DNA of 64,000 bases from DASSUW01 sp963835525 (GTDB lineage: Bacteria; Actinomycetota; Thermoleophilia; Solirubrobacterales; Solirubrobacteraceae): NCBI GenBank assembly GCA_963835525.1, contig CAWIFM010000003.1:1054001-1118000 (forward strand). The letters run 5' to 3'. Below the pieces are notes generated by a model. It made no database searches and was not told the DNA's origin. It worked only from the letters and a program-made list of their open reading frames with translations. Within the stretch, counting starts at the first letter, position 1; each line of letters starts with the position of its first letter. Positions 50,153 through 58,543 of the stretch are shown one piece after another. Position numbers and translations under genes: made by a program.

Positions 50153-51251
50153 AGCACCCGGCTTGAGCATTCGCCTCAAGCTCACTCTCAGCTACGCCGG
50201 CTTCCTCATGCTCGCCGGCGCCTTGCTGCTCGCCGTCGTGTGGGTGTTCCTGCTGCGCTACGTGCCCGAGGTCCTGATCGGACCCGGCCCCCGCATTCCG
50301 AACCGCTCCGACCTCCTCCGCGCCTTCGCTCCGAAGGCGGCGATCGTGTACGCGTTCCTGCTCGTGTTCGCTCTCGTAGGAGGGTGGCTTCTCGCCGGCC
50401 AGATGCTCGCCCCGCTGACCCGCATCACGAACGCCGCGCGGATGGCCGCAACCGGATCGCTCTCCCACCGGATCCAGTTGGAAGGCCGCAGCGATGAGTT
50501 CCGCGAGCTCGCCGACGCCTTCGACAGCATGCTCGCACGGCTCGAAGCACACGTCGCCGAACAGCAGAGATTCGCAGCCAACGCCTCCCACGAGCTGCGG
50601 ACCCCGCTGGCGGTCACGCAGACACTGCTCGACGTGGCCCGCAACGATCCCAACCGCGACAACGGCGAGCTCGTCGACCGCCTCCACGCGGTCAACACCC
50701 GAGCCATCGACCTCACCGAAGCGCTGCTCCTGCTCAGCCGCGCCGACCAGCGGTCCTTCGCCCGAGAGCACGCCGACCTGTCGCTCATCGCCGAAGAAGC
50801 CACCGAGACGCTCCTCCCCGTCGCAGAAGAGCGCGGCCTCACCATCGAGACCTCCGGCGACATGACGCCCACCATCGGCTCACCCGCCCTCCTGCTGCAG
50901 ATGACCACGAACCTCGTGCACAACGCCATCGTCCACAACCTGCCCGACCAGGGCACCGTGTGGGTCACGACCACCGTTCACCCCAAGAGCGTGCTGCTCA
51001 CGGTCGAGAACACCGGCGAGAAGCTCACGCCACAGCTGGTCGCGACGCTTGCCGAGCCGTTTCAGCGTGGCTCCAAGCGCACACGCACCGACCACGCAGG
51101 CGTCGGCCTCGGCCTGGCCATCGTCAAGAGCATCACCCAAGCGCACGACGGAGCCCTCACCCTCACGCCCCGAGACGGCGGCGGGCTCCGCGTCACGGTG
51201 CGACTACCCGCCGCACCACCGAACGTGCCAGCACCGAAGCTGGTCGCTTAA
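50145..51251 (+). CDS. Sensor histidine kinase (HisKA type)
   Basis: A 368-residue kinase cognate to the preceding regulator. Two membrane helices (about residues 10-38 and 68-88) enclose a short extracytoplasmic loop of about 30 residues, too small for a classic ligand domain. A HAMP domain follows (MLAPLTRITNAARMAATGSLSHRI). Phosphoacceptor His149 lies in NASHELRTPLA. The ATPase has NLVHNAIVHN (N box) and GVGLGLAIVKSITQAHDG (G2). The short sensor resembles VanS-type or intramembrane-sensing kinases. Confidence 0.92.
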   Translation: MDRAPGLSIRLKLTLSYAGFLMLAGALLLAVVWVFLLRYVPEVLIGPGPRIPNRSDLLRAFAPKAAIVYAFLLVFALVGGWLLAGQMLAPLTRITNAARMAATGSLSHRIQLEGRSDEFRELADAFDSMLARLEAHVAEQQRFAANASHELRTPLAVTQTLLDVARNDPNRDNGELVDRLHAVNTRAIDLTEALLLLSRADQRSFAREHADLSLIAEEATETLLPVAEERGLTIETSGDMTPTIGSPALLLQMTTNLVHNAIVHNLPDQGTVWVTTTVHPKSVLLTVENTGEKLTPQLVATLAEPFQRGSKRTRTDHAGVGLGLAIVKSITQAHDGALTLTPRDGGGLRVTVRLPAAPPNVPAPKLVA

Positions 51252-51319
51252 GCCACCAACCTCTGGCGGTGAGCCGGGGTCATGCCCGTTGCAAGCCATC
51301 CCCGAGAGAGGCGACGGAC

Positions 51320-51592
51320 ATGTTCAGCACCAGCATCAGTGCGAGAAGCGCTCGCGTGACCATGGCGGTCATCGCGGGGCTGCTCGCCGTCGCAGGACCG
51401 GCCAGCGCTGCCAGTAGCGACCTACCTAGCCCGAGCAGCACCGTCGAGGCGGCGATGCTCTTGCATGGCGACTTCTCGACGTTCATCAGTCAGGTCCGCC
51501 CGGACCGCCAGAACAGCCACGCATTCTCAGGTGACGCCTACGACAACGAGATGGGTGTACGCGCCGCCGCGTCGCCCCAGCCGAGGCCCTGA
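51320..51592 (+). CDS. Small secreted protein, unknown function
   Basis: A 90-residue frame with an ATG at 51320 behind GAGAGAGGCG. It encodes a clear signal peptide (ARVTMAVIAGLLAVAGPASA, cleavage near residue 31) and a mature part of about 60 residues rich in Ser, Asp and Asn (STVEAAMLLHGDFSTFISQV; NSHAFSGDAYDNEMG). I do not recognise the family. It follows the two-component system on the same strand by 68 bases and could be a target. Short length makes the call moderate. Confidence 0.5.
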   Translation: MFSTSISARSARVTMAVIAGLLAVAGPASAASSDLPSPSSTVEAAMLLHGDFSTFISQVRPDRQNSHAFSGDAYDNEMGVRAAASPQPRP

Positions 51593-51819
51593 ACGCGCAC
51601 GAATGCCGCCAACGACTCACGTGGTCGCAGCATCTGGGCTCGGGGCGACTCCGAGCCTTGCTGACGCGGCGGAGGCCACGCACCAAAGCTCGACACGCGC
51701 TCCTGCCCATCGCGCAAAGCAGCAGTAGGGCACCCGCGTGCCCGGTGACGCGCGAGCCTGCACAGCGGAAATCCATCGACGAGCGATGAGTTGACGCGAT
51801 CGGGTAGGTCTGTATCGCC

Positions 51820-52377
51820 ATGATCGATCGAAAAGTGATTCTCAAGATGGTCATGTCTCTCGACGGCTTTGTCACCAGCCTCGACGGGACCCATGAATGG
51901 ATGTTCGAGTGGTTCGGCGACGACTCGGGGGAGTGGAACCGCCGCGCCCTCGAGGAGGCCGGCGTTCACGCGATGGGCCGCCGCAGCTACGAGATCATGG
52001 GCCCGCACTGGGCCGCGTCCGAGGGCCCGATCGCAACCGCGATGAATGAGAAGCCAAAGGCCGTCTTCTCCCATACTCTCGAGAAGGCTGAATGGGGCCC
52101 AGTCGAGATCTTCGGCGGGGACCTGGGCGCGGACATCGCGAACCTGAAGGCTCGAAACGACGAAGGAACCGTCCTGGTCCACGGCGGTCCCGACTTCGCC
52201 ACGTCGCTGACCCGCCTGGGCCTCGTCGACGAGTACCAGCTGACGACGGTCCCGATCGCAATCGGCGCGGGCCGCAGCCCATTCGAGGAGCTGGAGGAGC
52301 ACCTAAAGCTCGACGTCGTCGAAGAGGAGCGGTTCTCGAGCGGCGCCCTTGCGCAGATCCTCGTGCCGAAGCGATGA
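51820..52377 (+). CDS. Dihydrofolate reductase family protein (RibD C-terminal-like)
   Basis: A 185-residue soluble protein of the same superfamily as the gene at 47221 but only distantly similar. Family blocks: VILKMVMSLDGFVTSLDGTHEWM, GRRSYEIMGPHW, AVFSHTLEKAEWGPVEIFGGDL, VLVHGGPDFATSLTRLGLVDEYQLTTVPIAIGAGRSPFEEL (in part). Whether it reduces a pteridine or flavin-like substrate is unknown. It stands alone between the two-component region and the insertion element. The 227 bases upstream contain only a short GGGCAC/GTGCCC hairpin at 51728-51743. Confidence 0.85.
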   Translation: MIDRKVILKMVMSLDGFVTSLDGTHEWMFEWFGDDSGEWNRRALEEAGVHAMGRRSYEIMGPHWAASEGPIATAMNEKPKAVFSHTLEKAEWGPVEIFGGDLGADIANLKARNDEGTVLVHGGPDFATSLTRLGLVDEYQLTTVPIAIGAGRSPFEELEEHLKLDVVEEERFSSGALAQILVPKR

Positions 52378-52581
52378 ATCACGCTGGCGCGCTCTCCGAT
52401 CACGCCCAACGGAGAGGCCCGGCTTAGCTCAGAGCAGATGCAACTCGTACTCGCGCTCACCGCAGCAGCACTTGACACCGCGTGCGCTCCTCGCGCAAAG
52501 ATGGCATGAACCAGGGCCTCCCCCGCTCAGCGCGAGAGACTCGCGCAAGGTGGCAATGCCGGAGCTTTAGAGGAGGCCCCG

Positions 52582-53610
52582 ATGGCGATCGTAGCCGGGT
52601 TTGACGTGCACAGAGCGCAGATCACCTTCGATGCGCTGGACACCGAGTCGGGCGAGGTGCTCCGCGGCCGGATCGACGCCACACCGGCGGCGGTCGCGCG
52701 CTGGACCGAGCGCTTCGATGGACGCGCGATCGACGTCGCAGTGGAGGCCTGCACGGGCTGGCTGTTCGTCTGCGATGCGTTGGTCGCCGCCGGGGCGGTG
52801 GCGCATCTGGCCGAGCCCGTCGAGACGCGCGCGTTGCGCGGTCGCAAGCGCCGCGCCAAGACCGATCGTGAGGACGCGCGATGGCTGCGTGAACTGCTCA
52901 CTGACGGGCGGCTCCCGGAGGCGTGGATCCCGCCCGAGCACGTGCGCCAATGGCGCTCGCGGGCGCGGCTGCGGCACACGCTGATCGGCGAGCGCACGCA
53001 ATGGATGCAGCGGATCCAGGCGACGCTGTTTCACCACGGCGTCAGCGGGACGCCGGAGAAGCTGCGCACCCGCGCGGGGCGAGCGTTTCTGGACGGCTTG
53101 GCGCTGCCCGAGGACGCGCGCGAACGGATTGAGATCGCGCTGGCCATGATCGACGCCATCGACGGCCAGATCGCGCCGCTCGAGCGTGAACTGCGCCAGC
53201 TCGCTCGCCGCCAGAGGGGCTGCCGGGCGCTGATGGCCCTCTACGGGATGGGCGAGCTGACCTCGCTGGTCACGCTCTGCGAGCTCGGCGACGTGCAGCG
53301 GCTCTCGGCCTCGCGCAAGGCGGTCCGGATGGCCGGCATCGACATCGGCGTGCACCGCTCGGACCGCCGCTCACGGGTCGGCAAGCTCAACCGCCAGGGC
53401 TCCCCGCACCTGCGCTGGGCGCTCTACGAAGCCGCATTGGCAGCCTGCCGGCCGAGCAGCCCCGACCACGCCGACTACCTCGCCCTCAAGGCCCGCGGCC
53501 TCAGCCACACGCGCGCGTCGCTGACGATCGCGCGCAAGCTCGCCCGCCGCTCCTTCCACGTGCTACGCGAACTCGGCCCCGACGCCCTGGAGCCCGTCCC
53601 GACCCACTGA
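52582..53610 (+). CDS. IS110 family (DEDD) transposase
   Basis: A 342-residue recombinase. The RuvC-like N-terminal domain has the DEDD acidic residues: Asp8 in VAGFDVH, Glu in AVEACTGW, Asp/Asp in RRAKTDREDARWL. The C-terminal Transposase_20 domain shows LMALYGMGELTSLVTLCELGDVQRLSASRKAVRMAGI, and the Ser expected for recombination lies in NRQGSPHLRWALYEAA. Both domains are complete and the frame is intact, so the element may be active. AGGAGG lies six bases upstream of the ATG. Confidence 0.93.
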   Translation: MAIVAGFDVHRAQITFDALDTESGEVLRGRIDATPAAVARWTERFDGRAIDVAVEACTGWLFVCDALVAAGAVAHLAEPVETRALRGRKRRAKTDREDARWLRELLTDGRLPEAWIPPEHVRQWRSRARLRHTLIGERTQWMQRIQATLFHHGVSGTPEKLRTRAGRAFLDGLALPEDARERIEIALAMIDAIDGQIAPLERELRQLARRQRGCRALMALYGMGELTSLVTLCELGDVQRLSASRKAVRMAGIDIGVHRSDRRSRVGKLNRQGSPHLRWALYEAALAACRPSSPDHADYLALKARGLSHTRASLTIARKLARRSFHVLRELGPDALEPVPTH

Positions 53611-53872
53611 CGACCCGACCGCACCCGGCTCCGCTTCCGCCCGCCACTCTGCGATGACCCCAGCGCTTCCGACCAGCTCCCGCAGCTTGCGCGGCTCCCG
53701 TCCAAGGGCGGCGGCCCAACAAAGACCGAGCGGCCGGAGTCACTCCACCCGGACTGACCCATCAACCATCACGTCACCGACCCGAACCAGGTCGCGGACC
53801 CAGATAAGCCCGGGCATCCACGGAGCCGACGAGAACACCAACGACCACAACCGTTCACCGCCAGCCCTTGAC
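53611..53872 (+). ncRNA. Candidate bridge/seekRNA region of the IS
   Basis: The 262 bases after the transposase stop, up to the right inverted repeat, have no credible reading frame. In IS1111-group elements this region encodes the guide RNA that pairs with donor and target DNA. I see local complementary segments but have not derived a fold, so the RNA is inferred from position and family only. Confidence 0.4.
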
Positions 53873-54346
53873 GGAGGCCCCAGTTCAGATAAGCGCAAGC
53901 GACGACACTCGCGCCGTCACTACGGCGCGCAGGCGAAAGGTGCAGCGCTCAGGCGAGACCCCGGCGCTGTTCAAGACACCTGCAACCGTCGAATCGCGCC
54001 TTCGGGAGCTCTACGCCGCTGTCAACGCGCGCGACATCGATACCGCGTTGGCCGGGATGACGATGGACGTCGACTGGCCCAACGGCTGGGAGGGCGGCTA
54101 CGTGAAGGGACACGAGGAGATCCGGCTTACTGGACCCGCCAATGGGAGACCCTGGACTCGCGCGTAGAGCCGGTCGCCTTCACCGACCGCCCGAACGGCG
54201 ACGTGGAGGTGCGCGTGCATCAAGTCGGGCGAGACGCCGCCGGCGACCTGCTCTTCGACCAGCAGGTTATGCGGACAAACCTCCATCGGGCTCTCGCGCT
54301 GCCGCTCCTCGCGGGCATGGTCATTCTCCTCCCGCGTTGTCACTGA
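53868..54346 (+). pseudogene. Frameshifted NTF2/SnoaL-like protein gene
   Basis: The first frame gives TVESRLRELYAAVNARDIDTALAGMTMDVDWPNGWEGGYVKGHEEIR, a clear NTF2-like start. Homology then continues in a second frame as AYWTRQWETLDSRVEPVAFTDRPNGDVEVRVHQVGRDAAGDLLFDQQV (in part) to a stop at 54346. The switch is at about 54127, explained by loss of one G (CGG-GCT read as CGGCT). The C-terminus after DQQV no longer resembles the family. The 5' end runs into the right end of the IS, so insertion may have removed its promoter and start. Confidence 0.7.
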
Positions 54347-55127
54347 GCTCGCGGAGCCGCGCGGCGCTGCGCTCGTCCATCGGTAGGAAGGTCTCGATCG
54401 CGAGGTTTGCCGCCGACACCTCCAGCGGCGCCCCGAGGGTGGCGATCACGGTGAAGAGGCTGACCTCGCCGAGCGGTGTGCGCAGGTTGAGCGAGACGAC
54501 GGGCTGGGTCGCGGGGCTGGTCGGCGGATCGTCCGGGAGATAGGACTCGACATCCTCGATCAGCCGGCCGAGGGCCGGATCGGCGTCATCGCGGCTCCTT
54601 CGCCTCAGCTTCGTTATCAGCGGCGCGTTGCACGCTGCGGTCATCGACGAGATCTTCGGGAGGCCTCCCGGGTGGACCGCGAGCCGAAGCATGTTGATCG
54701 GGGGCTCGAGCAGCTCGGGGTCGACCCCGTCCCACAGGAGCGATGCGGCCTGATTGGCCTCGATCAGGTTCCAGAGACCGTCGACGATCAGCGCCGGGTT
54801 CGGCTCGTGCGCCTCCAGCAGCCGGCTGAGCGACTCGCGAAGCGGTCGCATCATCTCGCCGTCGTAGGGCTGCTCGAGGTAGGGCGGAGCGAAGCCCCCT
54901 GCGAGCAGCAGGCGGTTGCGGTCGGCGATCGGCAGGTCGAGATGCTGGGCGAGGTGGATGAGGAGCTGGCGGCTCGGGCGCGAGCGGCCCGTCTCGACGA
55001 AGCTCAGGTGCTTGTTAGACAGGTTCGCGTCCAGCGCCAACTCCATCTGCGTGAGCCGCCGCTGGGTGCGCCAGAAGCGGATGAGCTCACCGACGGTCTG
55101 CGGCTCCCTCTCGCTCTGGACGGCCAT
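54321..55127 (-). CDS. XRE family regulator with MmyB-like ligand-binding domain
   Basis: A 268-residue regulator. Residues 10-70 are an XRE helix-turn-helix: GELIRFWRTQRRLTQMELALDANLSNKHLSFVETGRSRPSRQLLIHLAQHLDLP (in part). The remainder (about 90-260) is the MmyB-like domain that binds fatty-acid-like ligands in relatives: NPALIVDGLWNLIEANQAASLL, NMLRLAVHPGG, SLNLRTPLGEVSLFTVIATLGAPLEVSAANLAIETFLP. ATG 55127 is chosen because the domain starts there. It is divergent from an NTF2-like protein and hydrolase-like gene, its likely targets. Confidence 0.88.
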   Translation of the reverse strand: MAVQSEREPQTVGELIRFWRTQRRLTQMELALDANLSNKHLSFVETGRSRPSRQLLIHLAQHLDLPIADRNRLLLAGGFAPPYLEQPYDGEMMRPLRESLSRLLEAHEPNPALIVDGLWNLIEANQAASLLWDGVDPELLEPPINMLRLAVHPGGLPKISSMTAACNAPLITKLRRRSRDDADPALGRLIEDVESYLPDDPPTSPATQPVVSLNLRTPLGEVSLFTVIATLGAPLEVSAANLAIETFLPMDERSAARLRELSDNAGGE

Positions 55128-55250
55128 CGGCCAACGGTAGCGCCCGACCAAATGGGGAGCGGCCCGTTGCACATCGGAGGTAATCGACACGCCGCCGTTC
55201 GTCGGCGACCGTTACCGGCACAAGCAACGATCGCAAAGGACGCAACCGAG

Positions 55251-55670
55251 ATGAGCGAACCAACAACGAAGGCAGAGCAGCTCGCCGAGCGCTACACGGC
55301 GGTCTGGATGGAGCCCGATGCCAACCGGCGCCGACGGATGATCGCCGCGCTCTGGAGCGAGGATGCGATTCACATCCTCCAGCCGACGCAGGAGGTCTAC
55401 GAGGCCGCCGACGAGCGGGCCGTCAACCCGACGTGGCAGGTGCGCGGTCACGACGAACTCGAAGCGAGGGTGACCTCGGCCTACGAGGATTTCGTCGCGA
55501 CCGGCCAGATGTCTTTTCGGTTGCGGGACGGCGCGAAGCGCCTTGGGGATGTGGTCAGTTGGCGCTGGGAAGGAGTCTCACCGGATGGCGAGGTGCTGGG
55601 CGCCGGCCTCGAGTTCGTGATCCTCGCCGCCGACGGCCGGATCGCGACCGACTACCAGTTCGTCGAGTGA
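55251..55670 (+). CDS. NTF2/SnoaL-like protein
   Basis: A 139-residue cone-shaped NTF2-like fold protein: AEQLAERYTAVWMEPDANRRRRMIAALWSEDAIHIL, VRGHDELEARVTSAYEDFVATGQMSFRLRDGAKRLGDVVSWRWEGVSPDGEVLGAGLEFVILAADGRIATDYQFVE (in parts). Such proteins are ketosteroid-isomerase-like, polyketide-cyclase-like or simple binding proteins. ATG 55251 is used. Its last base overlaps the hydrolase ATG (TGATG), so the pair is co-translated. Divergent from the XRE/MmyB regulator. Confidence 0.85.
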   Translation: MSEPTTKAEQLAERYTAVWMEPDANRRRRMIAALWSEDAIHILQPTQEVYEAADERAVNPTWQVRGHDELEARVTSAYEDFVATGQMSFRLRDGAKRLGDVVSWRWEGVSPDGEVLGAGLEFVILAADGRIATDYQFVE

Positions 55671-56509
55671 TGACGACCGTCGAGGCGAGCGGCGTCACGC
55701 TCGGGGTCGAGCACTTCGGCGACGCGGCGGCGCCGCTCGTTCTGCTCGCGGGCGGCCCGACCATGCTCTCCTGGCCCGACGCGCTGTGCGAGGCGCTCGC
55801 GCGCGGCGGGCGCCACGCCGTGCGGTACGACCTGCGCGATTCCGGCGCGTCGACCACCGTCGATCCCAAGGCGCCGGCGTACACGCTGCGCGATCTCGCA
55901 GCCGATGCCGCCGCGCTCGCCCGCGAGCTCGACGACCGGCCGGCGCACCTGGCGGGCATCGGCGTGGGCGGGATGGTCGCCCAGGTCGCCGCACTGGACC
56001 ACCCGGGCGCGTTCTCGGCGCTCACCCTCGCCGGAACGCGGCCCGTCGCTCCAGGCCGGCTTGACGGCGACCTGCCCGACCATGACGCGGCGACGATGGA
56101 CCGGCTGTTCTCACGCTCGATGCCCGACTGGTCCGACCGCGCCGCCGTGGCGGAGTATGCCGCCGGCGGCGCGGAGATCCTCGGCGACGACCCCGCCGCT
56201 GCGCGCGCGACCGCCGAGCGCATCTGGGACCGTACGCCGGGCACGGAGCCCGCGGTGCAGATGGCCAACCAGATGGGCATGGTGTTCTCCAAGCTCAACT
56301 GCAAGCCGCGGTGGCGCGAGCGCCTGTCCGAGCTCGCGACCCCAGCGCTGGTCGTGCACGGTCGCCGCGATCCTTTCTTCCCTGTCGGCAACGGCGAAGC
56401 GCTCGCGCGTGAGATCCCCGGTGCTCGGCTGCTCGTGCTCGAACGGGCCGCGACGGCGATCCCCGATGCGGCCGCCGGTGAAGTCGCGGCGGCGATGCTC
56501 GCGCTCTAG
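55670..56509 (+). CDS. Alpha/beta hydrolase fold protein lacking catalytic Ser and His
   Basis: A 279-residue alpha/beta hydrolase fold protein. The oxyanion region LVLLAGGPTMLSWPDAL and the RYDLRDSGAS strand are clear. The nucleophile elbow G-x-S-x-G reads AGIGVGGMVAQ, with Gly98 in place of Ser. The acid Asp remains in VVHGRRDPFFPV (about residue 235). The expected His loop reads ERAATAIPDAA, with Thr262 in place of His. So it should be inactive as a hydrolase and may bind a ligand or partner instead. It is coupled to the NTF2-like gene and convergent with the arabinose operon (four-base overlap). Confidence 0.85.
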   Translation: MTTVEASGVTLGVEHFGDAAAPLVLLAGGPTMLSWPDALCEALARGGRHAVRYDLRDSGASTTVDPKAPAYTLRDLAADAAALARELDDRPAHLAGIGVGGMVAQVAALDHPGAFSALTLAGTRPVAPGRLDGDLPDHDAATMDRLFSRSMPDWSDRAAVAEYAAGGAEILGDDPAAARATAERIWDRTPGTEPAVQMANQMGMVFSKLNCKPRWRERLSELATPALVVHGRRDPFFPVGNGEALAREIPGARLLVLERAATAIPDAAAGEVAAAMLAL

Positions 56510-57927
56510 GTCTGTACGACCTCGATCCCGGCGAGCTCGCCGAAGACCTCCCACGCGCCGGCGGTGTGGCCGGGATTCAACACCTGGTGGTGCGGGCCGC
56601 CGAGCCGCAGCCAGGCGTTCATGCACTCGCGGACGCCGGACAGCGGCCTGAAGAAGCCGTACGGCATCTCCAGCTTCGGCAGCTCTTCGCGCTCGAGGAT
56701 CTCGCCCTCGCTGACCACGAGCCGGAAGCGGTCGCCGAGCGCCACGAGCGTGGCCAGCGTCGCCGGCCCGGTTGCGTACTGGAACAGGAACGTCGGCGGG
56801 TCGTCGAGCCCGCCGATCCCCAGGGGCCGCTTGATGAGGCGCACGGGTCCGGCGGCGAGCCGCCAGTTGCCCTCGCCCATGTGCGACATGAGGATCGAGT
56901 CGGTCGCGAAGTCCATCGCGTACATCTCGGTGAACTGCGTCTCGCCCAGCAGGACGCGGGCGGCGCTCATCAGCGCGGCGGTCAGGGCGTCGCCCTCGGC
57001 GCCGAAGCCGTAGCCGCGCGCCATCAGCGAGGAGGCGGCGGCCAGCGGCAGGCGGGAGAAGCGGCCGTCCTCGGCGATCGCGCCGAAGTGCGTCGAGTAC
57101 GCGCGACAGCCGTTCGCCTCCAGAACGCGCTCGATCGCGAGCTGCATCCGCACGTGGTCCTCGCGCTCGGCGCGCGACAGCTGCGGGTCGATCTCGAACT
57201 GCCCGTCCTCGAAGGCGATCACCGCCGCGATCTCGTCGCCGGCGACCGCAGCGCGGACGATCTCGCCCGGGGCGAGCGAGACCACCTCCGGCCCCAGCTC
57301 GCGCATCAGCGTGTGCACGTCGACCCGGATGTCGCCCATCCCGTTCATCGCGTAGCCGAACACGCCGACCCGCAGCGACCGCCAGCGGGTGACGGCCGCC
57401 GCCGCGCGCGCCCAGCGCCCGACCGCGTCGGCGAACGACGGTGCGCGCCAGTCGTCGGTGATCACGTGGAACGGGCGCTCGGCACGCACCATCGCGTTGG
57501 CAGTGTCCTGCGCGCCGTGGATCCCCTGGTTGTAGGTGAGGTCGGCCATGTCCCAGCCCGCCGTGACCTCGCCCTCGGGCTGGACGTTGACCAGGCAGAC
57601 CGGCAGCCGCGTCTCGGCCAGCGCGCGCGCGACGCGCATGGCCGGGCCGTAGGTGAGCATCACGACCAGCAGGCCGTCGAGGCCCTCGAACTCGCGCACC
57701 GTGCGCTCGACGTCGTCGCGGTTGCGGGCCGGCGGCGCCACGACCACGTCGGCCTCGCCGGCCAGCGCGTCCGCGAGCTCCTGGGCGTAGCCCGCCTGGC
57801 GCTCCGTGATGCCCGGCAGCATCTCGTCGTAGAGCTCCTGCATGATCCCGAGCAGCCCGATCCGCGGCCGCGCCTCGGCGACGAGGCCCGGCTCAGCGCT
57901 GGCCGTAGACGTTCTGGTAGCGGTCAT
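56506..57927 (-). CDS. araA: L-arabinose isomerase-like protein
   Basis: A 473-residue cytoplasmic sugar isomerase of the L-arabinose/L-fucose isomerase superfamily, expected to convert L-arabinose to L-ribulose. The N-terminal Rossmann-like domain is RIGLLGIMQELYDEMLPGITERQAGYAQELADAL; a substrate and metal region includes NGMGDIRVDVHTLMRELGPEV, GYGFGAEGDALTAALMSAARVL, TEMYAMDFATDSILMSHMGEGNW and GGPHHQVLNPGH. It differs from the classical E. coli AraA but sits in a complete araBDA set. It is the last gene of the operon, overlapping araD by 35 bases if ATG 57927 is the start. Confidence 0.82.
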   Translation of the reverse strand: MTATRTSTASAEPGLVAEARPRIGLLGIMQELYDEMLPGITERQAGYAQELADALAGEADVVVAPPARNRDDVERTVREFEGLDGLLVVMLTYGPAMRVARALAETRLPVCLVNVQPEGEVTAGWDMADLTYNQGIHGAQDTANAMVRAERPFHVITDDWRAPSFADAVGRWARAAAAVTRWRSLRVGVFGYAMNGMGDIRVDVHTLMRELGPEVVSLAPGEIVRAAVAGDEIAAVIAFEDGQFEIDPQLSRAEREDHVRMQLAIERVLEANGCRAYSTHFGAIAEDGRFSRLPLAAASSLMARGYGFGAEGDALTAALMSAARVLLGETQFTEMYAMDFATDSILMSHMGEGNWRLAAGPVRLIKRPLGIGGLDDPPTFLFQYATGPATLATLVALGDRFRLVVSEGEILEREELPKLEMPYGFFRPLSGVRECMNAWLRLGGPHHQVLNPGHTAGAWEVFGELAGIEVVQT

Positions 57928-58543
57928 GAAGCGCCTCCACGTCGTCGTCGCCGATGCTCGTCACCTCTCCCAGGCTGCGGGCGAGGTGCACGGTGCGCGC
58001 GACGTCCTCGCACATCACCGCGGCCTTGATCGCCTCGCGCGGCCCGGCCCCGACGGTGAAGACGCCGTGGCTGCGCATCAGCACCGCGGAGGACCGCGTG
58101 CCGGCCAGCGTCTCGACCACGCCGCGGCCGATCTCCTCGTCGCCGATCAGCGCGAACGGCCCGACCGGGATCGGCCCGCCGAACTCGTCCGCCATCGCGG
58201 TCAGCACGCACGGGATCGGCTCGCCGACAGCCGCCCACGCCGTCGCGTAGGCGCTGTGCGTGTGCGCGACCCCGCCGACGTCGGGCAGCGCCCGGTAGAT
58301 GTAGCCGTGCGTGGCGGCGTCGCTGGAGGGCGCGAGGTCGCCGTCCACGCGCGAGCCGTCCAGATCGCAGACGACCATCGACTCGGGCGTCAGGTCGTCG
58401 TACATGACGCCCGACGGCTTGATGACCATGAGCTCCTCGCCGGGCACGCGCGCCGACAGGTTCCCGCTCGTCCACGCCACGAGCCCGTTGCGCGGCAGCT
58501 CGGCGTGCAGCGCGCAGACCGTCTCGCGCAGCTCGTCGATCAT
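57893..58543 (-). CDS. araD: L-ribulose-5-phosphate 4-epimerase
   Basis: A 216-residue class II aldolase/adducin-fold metalloenzyme converting L-ribulose 5-phosphate to D-xylulose 5-phosphate. The phosphate and substrate sites show WTSGNLSARVPGEELMVIKPSGVMYDDLTPESMVVCDLDG, and the zinc histidines lie in GVAHTHSAYATAWA plus LMRSHGVFTVG. The start at 58543 overlaps the araB stop by four bases. Length is normal for the family (about 215-230). Confidence 0.92.
   Translation of the reverse strand: MIDELRETVCALHAELPRNGLVAWTSGNLSARVPGEELMVIKPSGVMYDDLTPESMVVCDLDGSRVDGDLAPSSDAATHGYIYRALPDVGGVAHTHSAYATAWAAVGEPIPCVLTAMADEFGGPIPVGPFALIGDEEIGRGVVETLAGTRSSAVLMRSHGVFTVGAGPREAIKAAVMCEDVARTVHLARSLGEVTSIGDDDVEALHDRYQNVYGQR

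Larger units (their letters stand above)
52507..53887 (+). mobile_element. IS110-family insertion sequence, IS1111-like
   Basis: About 1.38 kb bounded by imperfect inverted repeats: TGAACCAGGGCCTCC (52507-52521) and, inverted, TGAACTGGGGCCTCC (53873-53887), 13 of 15 matching. It carries one transposase (52582-53610), about 60 bases of left flank and about 260 bases of non-coding right flank. Subterminal inverted repeats plus a long right non-coding end are features of the IS1111 group within IS110. This group makes no target duplication by a DDE mechanism, so exact ends may extend a few bases beyond the repeats. Confidence 0.75.

Noticed and set aside
48835..51251. Vancomycin resistance operon
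   Set aside because: Only VanR/S/Y-like proteins occur; no VanH, D-Ala-D-Lac ligase or VanX genes are present, so a resistance claim is unsupported.
51593..51819. Possible further gene before the second DHFR-like gene
   Set aside because: No frame has a ribosome site or plausible composition; only a 6-bp-stem hairpin at 51728-51743 is visible.
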